Below are positions 6,358 through 9,006 of a stretch of DNA of 9,006 bases, one piece after another; positions within the stretch are counted from its first letter, which is position 1, and the number at the start of each line of letters is the position of its first letter. The notes beneath the pieces are model-generated. The model saw only the letters and a program-made list of their open reading frames with translations, was not told the origin of the DNA and ran no database searches. The stretch is from CAZSVI01 sp964610205 (GTDB lineage: Bacteria; Bacillota; Clostridia; DSM-8532), in contig CAZSVI010000141.1 of assembly GCA_964610205.1 (NCBI GenBank), positions 1-9,006 of the forward strand. Direction: 5' to 3'. Both the position numbers and the translations under genes were made by a program.

Positions 6358-7635
6358 TCATGGCACATAATCGAACTCCATACCATCACCTATCCTGACC
6401 GTATCCCCCTCCTGTATTCCCTTTTCCTCCAGAGCATTAATTACACCCTTTTGCTTTATGGTTCTCTGGAAGTACTGCAATGATTCTCTGTCATTAAAAT
6501 TAACACCCCTGAGTATCTTTCGAATCCACGGCCCATCTACTACAAAAGTACCGTCTTTTGCTTCAATTGTAAACGGGTCTTCCCCTTCCGCTTTATATAA
6601 AACCTCAATGGGCACAGGCTTTATAGCAGCCGGTTCAGGCAGAGATTTTACCTTATCATAAACGTAATACATCAGTTCATTAATCCCTGTTCCCGTAGCG
6701 GCACTGATAGGGAATACCTTATACCCGAGAATATTCATGGAAGCCGTAAAATCCGTTAATACAGCTTTATCGGATAAAACATCCACTTTGTTTGCGGCGA
6801 TAATCTGCGGGCGTCCGGCAAGATCCGGATTATATTCTTCCAGTTCTCTGTTAATAATATGAAAATCCTCCTCCGGATTCCGGCTATCCAATCCGGCTAT
6901 ATCCACAACATGGATAAGAATGCGTGTACGTTCCACATGTCTTAAGAAATCATGCCCCAATCCAACACCTTCATGAGCTCCCTCAATAAGGCCGGGAATA
7001 TCCGCAATGACAAAACTTTCACCATCTCCTAGGGAAACAACGCCAAGATTCGGTGATAGTGTCGTGAAGTGATAGTTGGCGATTTTTGGTTTGGCCGAAG
7101 AGACCATTGACAGCAAAGTGGATTTTCCAACATTGGGAAACCCAATTAATCCTACATCGGCCAGTAGCTTTAGTTCGAGTATAATCATTCTTTCATCGCC
7201 GGGGGTTCCGTTTCTGGCAAAATTCGGAATCTGCCGGGTGGACGTAGCGAAATGCACATTACCCTTGCCTCCTTTGCCTCCCCTTGCGATAGTTTCCATT
7301 TGATTATCCTCTTTAATATCAGCCAGTATCAAACCGGTCTCTTTATCTTTAACCAGAGTTCCGCAAGGTACCTTAACTATAAGATCCTCACCTTTTTTAC
7401 CGGTGCATTTCTTATTTCCACCGTCTGCCCCGCGTTCAGCCTTATAGTGCTTACGGTAGCGGAAATCCGCCAAAGTACGAAGATTTTTATCAGCCAGGAA
7501 AAAAATATTCCCGCCGTCACCTCCGTCTCCGCCGTCCGGACCTCCAGCCGCAACATACTTCTCCCGATGAAAGGATACGATACCGTTCCCTCCGTCTCCC
7601 GCCTTCATATAAATTTCCGCCAAATCTATAAACAT
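6358..7635 (-). CDS. obgE: Obg family GTPase (50S assembly)
   Basis: This is a 425-residue essential GTPase that binds the 50S subunit late in assembly and links growth state to ribosome production. The glycine-rich Obg fold (1-158) contains AGDGGNG (12-18) and GGPDGGDGGDGG (31-42). The G domain follows, with G1 GFPNVGKST (165-173), G2 threonine in FTTLSPNLG (190-198), G3 DIPG (212-215), G4 NKVD (282-285) and G5 SAATG (311-315). A C-terminal OCT domain (about 350-425) is present, as in Bacillus and clostridial Obg. The start is ATG 7633-7635, with GGAGG seven bases upstream. An in-frame TTG at 7656 is rejected because it precedes that site and the family begins MF[IV]D. It follows rpmA after a terminator, so it needs either read-through or its own promoter. 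The -35/-10 candidates I see in the gap are weak. Confidence 0.97.
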   Translation of the reverse strand: MFIDLAEIYMKAGDGGNGIVSFHREKYVAAGGPDGGDGGDGGNIFFLADKNLRTLADFRYRKHYKAERGADGGNKKCTGKKGEDLIVKVPCGTLVKDKETGLILADIKEDNQMETIARGGKGGKGNVHFATSTRQIPNFARNGTPGDERMIILELKLLADVGLIGFPNVGKSTLLSMVSSAKPKIANYHFTTLSPNLGVVSLGDGESFVIADIPGLIEGAHEGVGLGHDFLRHVERTRILIHVVDIAGLDSRNPEEDFHIINRELEEYNPDLAGRPQIIAANKVDVLSDKAVLTDFTASMNILGYKVFPISAATGTGINELMYYVYDKVKSLPEPAAIKPVPIEVLYKAEGEDPFTIEAKDGTFVVDGPWIRKILRGVNFNDRESLQYFQRTIKQKGVINALEEKGIQEGDTVRIGDGMEFDYVP

Positions 7636-7642
7636 TCCATTT

Positions 7643-7647
7643 CCTCC
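7643..7647 (-). promoter_or_regulatory. Ribosome binding site that fixes the obgE start
   Basis: GGAGG on the minus strand is seven bases before ATG 7635. It lies inside the seven-codon extension that a start at TTG 7656 would give, so the shorter protein, with the family-typical N-terminus, is chosen. Confidence 0.8.
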
Positions 7648-7821
7648 AGTATTCAATAGCTATATATGCCGCCTTACTTATGTAAAAACGTCCTTTGATG
7701 ATACAAGCTTCTGTTTACATTTTACCTGCTACAGAATAAAAATAAGTCCCTATAGAAAAGATACGCTGCATCAATCTAAATGCAGTTAAGCTATCACAGC
7801 TTACACAAACACTAAAAAATG

Positions 7822-7861
7822 CAAAAAAGACAAAAGGGGAACGATATTCCTCGTCCCCCTT
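7822..7861 (-). terminator. Rho-independent terminator after rpmA
   Basis: On the minus strand AAGGGGGACGA pairs with TCGTTCCCCTT (11 bp with one G-U pair; arms 7851-7861 and 7834-7844) around a 6-base loop. TTTTGTCTTTTTT follows (7822-7835, sharing two bases with the stem). It begins 13 bases after the rpmA stop codon. It is the strongest terminator in the window and separates the ribosomal protein genes from obgE-yhbY. Partial read-through would still let obgE follow L21/L27 expression. Confidence 0.9.
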
Positions 7862-7874
7862 GAAAACATTCCTT

Positions 7875-8153
7875 CTAACCGTTAATAATACTGACCTTCT
7901 TTTTGTCTCTTCCCATTCTCTCAAATCTTACCGTACCGTCCGCCGTAGCAAATAATGTATCGTCTCCGCCGATTCCGACGTTTGTACCGGGATGGATTTT
8001 CGTCCCTCTTTGTCTGACAAGAATATTTCCGGCTTTTACAAACTGGCCGTCAGCCCTCTTTGCACCCAATCTTTTGGATTCGCTGTCACGTCCGTTTTTT
8101 GTGCTTCCCATACCTTTTTTATGTGCAAATAACTGTAAATTCACTTTTACCAT
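7875..8153 (-). CDS. rpmA: 50S ribosomal protein L27 with Prp-cleaved N-terminal extension
   Basis: This 92-residue protein sits near the peptidyl transferase centre, and its mature N-terminus reaches the tRNA ends. The first nine residues, MVKVNLQLF, precede AHKKGMGSTKNGRDS, which is where L27 begins in most bacteria. The LQLF/AHKKG junction is the known cleavage motif for the protease Prp in Firmicutes, so the cut is expected between F9 and A10. The rest (KRLGAKRADGQFV, GTKIHPG.NVG..DDTLFA) is standard L27. The gene begins four bases after the prp stop. Its ribosome binding site is formed by the last codons of prp. It is the third gene of the rplU-prp-rpmA operon and is followed by a terminator. 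Confidence 0.98.
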   Translation of the reverse strand: MVKVNLQLFAHKKGMGSTKNGRDSESKRLGAKRADGQFVKAGNILVRQRGTKIHPGTNVGIGGDDTLFATADGTVRFERMGRDKKKVSIING

Positions 8154-8157
8154 CGGT

Positions 8158-8487
8158 TTACACCTCCTCGTATCGAATCCGGATATATTTATTATAATCC
8201 GTTTCTATTTGTCTTAATCCGATGACCATTGTTTTTAAAATAATATCTGCTGTCGCAAATTGTTCTGCCGTAAGGTTATCAGGAATAAAACAAGTAATGG
8301 AACCATTCTTTTCTTCAAACATTTTATAACCGGCCAACTCGTCCATTCCGCCCAATGCAGTAAAAATAATGGCGGACACAGCCGAGCAGACTATATCGTC
8401 TCCGGGCTCATCATATTCCGCATGGCCCTTCACTTTGAAGCCCCGAATCATTCCCCGGGCGTTTTGAATAATAACAGCCTGTATCAT
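8158..8487 (-). CDS. prp: Prp, ribosomal-processing cysteine protease of L27
   Basis: This 109-residue protease (formerly YsxB/DUF464) removes the N-terminal extension of ribosomal protein L27, a step shown to be essential in Staphylococcus aureus. The catalytic histidine H22 is in GHAEYDEPGDD and the catalytic cysteine C34 is in IVCSAVSAI, at the usual spacing. The length matches the family. It sits between rplU (2-base gap) and rpmA (4-base gap). Its substrate, with an intact LQLF site, is therefore the next gene. No clear ribosome binding site precedes the ATG (8485-8487), so translation is probably coupled to rplU. Its final codons GAG GAG GTG provide the Shine-Dalgarno sequence for rpmA. 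Confidence 0.97.
   Translation of the reverse strand: MIQAVIIQNARGMIRGFKVKGHAEYDEPGDDIVCSAVSAIIFTALGGMDELAGYKMFEEKNGSITCFIPDNLTAEQFATADIILKTMVIGLRQIETDYNKYIRIRYEEV
8162..8168 (-). promoter_or_regulatory. rpmA ribosome binding site nested in the prp stop region
   Basis: AGGAGGT on the minus strand is eight bases before the rpmA ATG. It is also the coding sequence for the last Glu-Val residues of Prp, so ribosomes finishing prp pass directly over it. This suggests tight translational linkage of protease and substrate. Confidence 0.85.
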
Positions 8488-8489
8488 AC

Positions 8490-8801
8490 TTATGCGTTAA
8501 TTTTTTCAATCTGCACTTTTGTATACGGTTGTCTGTGACCTTGTTTTCTTCTGTAGCCCTTTTTGGGTTTGTACTTAAATACAATAATTTTTTTGTCTTT
8601 CCCGTGGCCGAGTAACTTACCATTCACAGAAACTCCCTCTACTACCGGAGCCCCGACAGTTAACTCACCTTCATTGGATATAGCCAATACCTTGTCGAAA
8701 ACGACCGTGCCATCATCATTCGCTGAGACTTTTTCAATAAAAAGCACCTCGCCTTCCTGAACCTTATATTGCTTTCCACCGGTTTCAATTACTGCGTACA
8801 T
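8490..8801 (-). CDS. rplU: 50S ribosomal protein L21
   Basis: This 103-residue 23S rRNA-binding protein of the large subunit begins MYAVIETGGKQYKV. It ends with the family signature region, KYKPKKGYRRKQGHR (77-91) then QPYTKVQI (91-98). The start is ATG 8799-8801, with AGGAGGT seven bases upstream (8809-8815). The frame is open for 18 more codons upstream. That part lies in the structured leader and lacks family similarity, so it is not coding. It is the first gene of the L21-Prp-L27 operon. It has a strong promoter and a leader hairpin expected to give feedback control by L21. Confidence 0.98.
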   Translation of the reverse strand: MYAVIETGGKQYKVQEGEVLFIEKVSANDDGTVVFDKVLAISNEGELTVGAPVVEGVSVNGKLLGHGKDKKIIVFKYKPKKGYRRKQGHRQPYTKVQIEKINA

Positions 8802-8880
8802 CGCTTGCACCTCCTCCATCCTATCTCGCCATAAAAGGAAGCGGTAAAACTGCATTTAAAACCCTTCTATGAGCGGTCGC
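8802..8880 (-). promoter_or_regulatory. L21 leader: structured 5' UTR of rplU
   Basis: The transcript between the predicted start (about 8880) and the rplU ATG can fold into a long helix. CGCU (8872-8875) pairs with GGCG (8827-8830), and AUAGAAGG (8863-8870) pairs with CCUUUUAU (8831-8838). That gives 12 base pairs with two G-U pairs and one bulged C, closing an inner region of 24 bases. AGGAGGT for rplU follows directly after. A ribosomal protein L21 leader is a known conserved RNA in Firmicutes, and the position, size and structure agree with it. The helix is seen in the sequence; L21 binding and autoregulation are inferred from the family. Confidence 0.75.
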
Positions 8881-8886
8881 CGTTAC

Positions 8887-8915
8887 ATTTTAACATAGCC
8901 GGTTCCCTGTGTCAA
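8887..8915 (-). promoter_or_regulatory. Sigma-A promoter of rplU-prp-rpmA
   Basis: The minus strand shows a perfect TTGACA (8910-8915), a 17-base spacer and TAAAAT (8887-8892, 5 of 6). Transcription should start near 8880, giving a leader of about 79 bases. This is the strongest promoter-like sequence in the window, as expected for a ribosomal protein operon. Confidence 0.85.
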
Positions 8916-8971
8916 CTTGTTTCAGAAGTATTTCACATCCTGTATTATTCTCGTCAATTGACAAACTAACT

Positions 8972-8998
8972 GCAACCCCTCAAGAGCAAACTGGTTGC
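8972..8998. other. Inverted repeat upstream of the rplU promoter
   Basis: GCAACC and GGTTGC form a 6-bp perfect inverted repeat around 15 bases near the window edge. It may be the hairpin of a terminator for a gene lying beyond 9006 on the minus strand, but the bases after it on that strand are not clearly T-rich. A 10-base palindrome, GTCAATTGAC, lies nearby at 8953-8962. Confidence 0.3.
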
Positions 8999-9006
8999 GA
9001 TAAGTT

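Noticed and set aside
7659..7686. TTTACA and TATAGC on the minus strand as an obgE promoter
   Set aside because: The spacer is 16 bases but the -10 match is poor and the leader would be only about 17 bases; too weak to call.
7715..7924. 69-codon minus-strand frame overlapping the end of rpmA
   Set aside because: It starts inside rpmA in another frame, spans the rpmA terminator and has no family features.
8802..8855. 18-codon N-terminal extension of L21
   Set aside because: It lies in the structured leader, has no similarity to L21, and the ATG at 8801 has an excellent ribosome binding site.

Overview
The window comes from a low-GC, Gram-positive, anaerobic member of the Clostridia. Three things point there. 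The ribosomal protein block includes the cysteine protease Prp, and L27 has the N-terminal extension that Prp removes, a Firmicutes/Fusobacteria trait. The acyl-CoA dehydrogenase/Etf set has a ferredoxin domain fused to EtfA, as in anaerobes that use flavin-based electron bifurcation. Shine-Dalgarno sites are strong, and TTG and GTG starts are used. A cluster III clostridium (Ruminiclostridium/Acetivibrio type) would fit, but the species cannot be fixed from this sequence.

Layout. Positions 1-403 hold no intact gene. They contain a probable decayed Rhs/YD-repeat fragment and the terminator of the next operon. Positions 404-3712 (minus strand) are a three-gene operon read bcd > etfB > etfA, with a likely sigma-A promoter at 3784-3813. 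Positions 3954-6006 (plus strand) are a divergent, overlapping pair: a LytTR (AgrA-like) response regulator and an AgrC-like membrane histidine kinase. No agrB or agrD gene is visible. Positions 6009-8801 (minus strand) are a housekeeping block read rplU (L21) > prp > rpmA (L27), a strong terminator, then obgE > yhbY. The block starts from a near-consensus promoter at 8887-8915 and a structured L21 leader.

How the genes work together. Bcd and EtfBA should form an NADH-dependent enoyl-CoA reductase. It probably bifurcates electrons to ferredoxin, with the extra iron-sulfur domain of EtfA as an added electron wire. No thiolase, crotonase, hydroxyacyl-CoA dehydrogenase or CoA-transferase gene is adjacent, so the substrate is open. 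In the ribosomal block, Prp is encoded directly between L21 and its own substrate L27. ObgE and YhbY downstream are large-subunit assembly factors, so the whole block serves 50S biogenesis. The two-component system is AT-richer in appearance than its neighbours and is the most accessory-like part of the window.

I found no CRISPR array, tRNA, rRNA, intact mobile element or clearly undescribed system. The points most worth a second look are the ferredoxin-fused EtfA in a stand-alone bcd operon, the orphan Agr-type pair beside it, the possible Rhs remnant and the hairpin between bcd and etfB.
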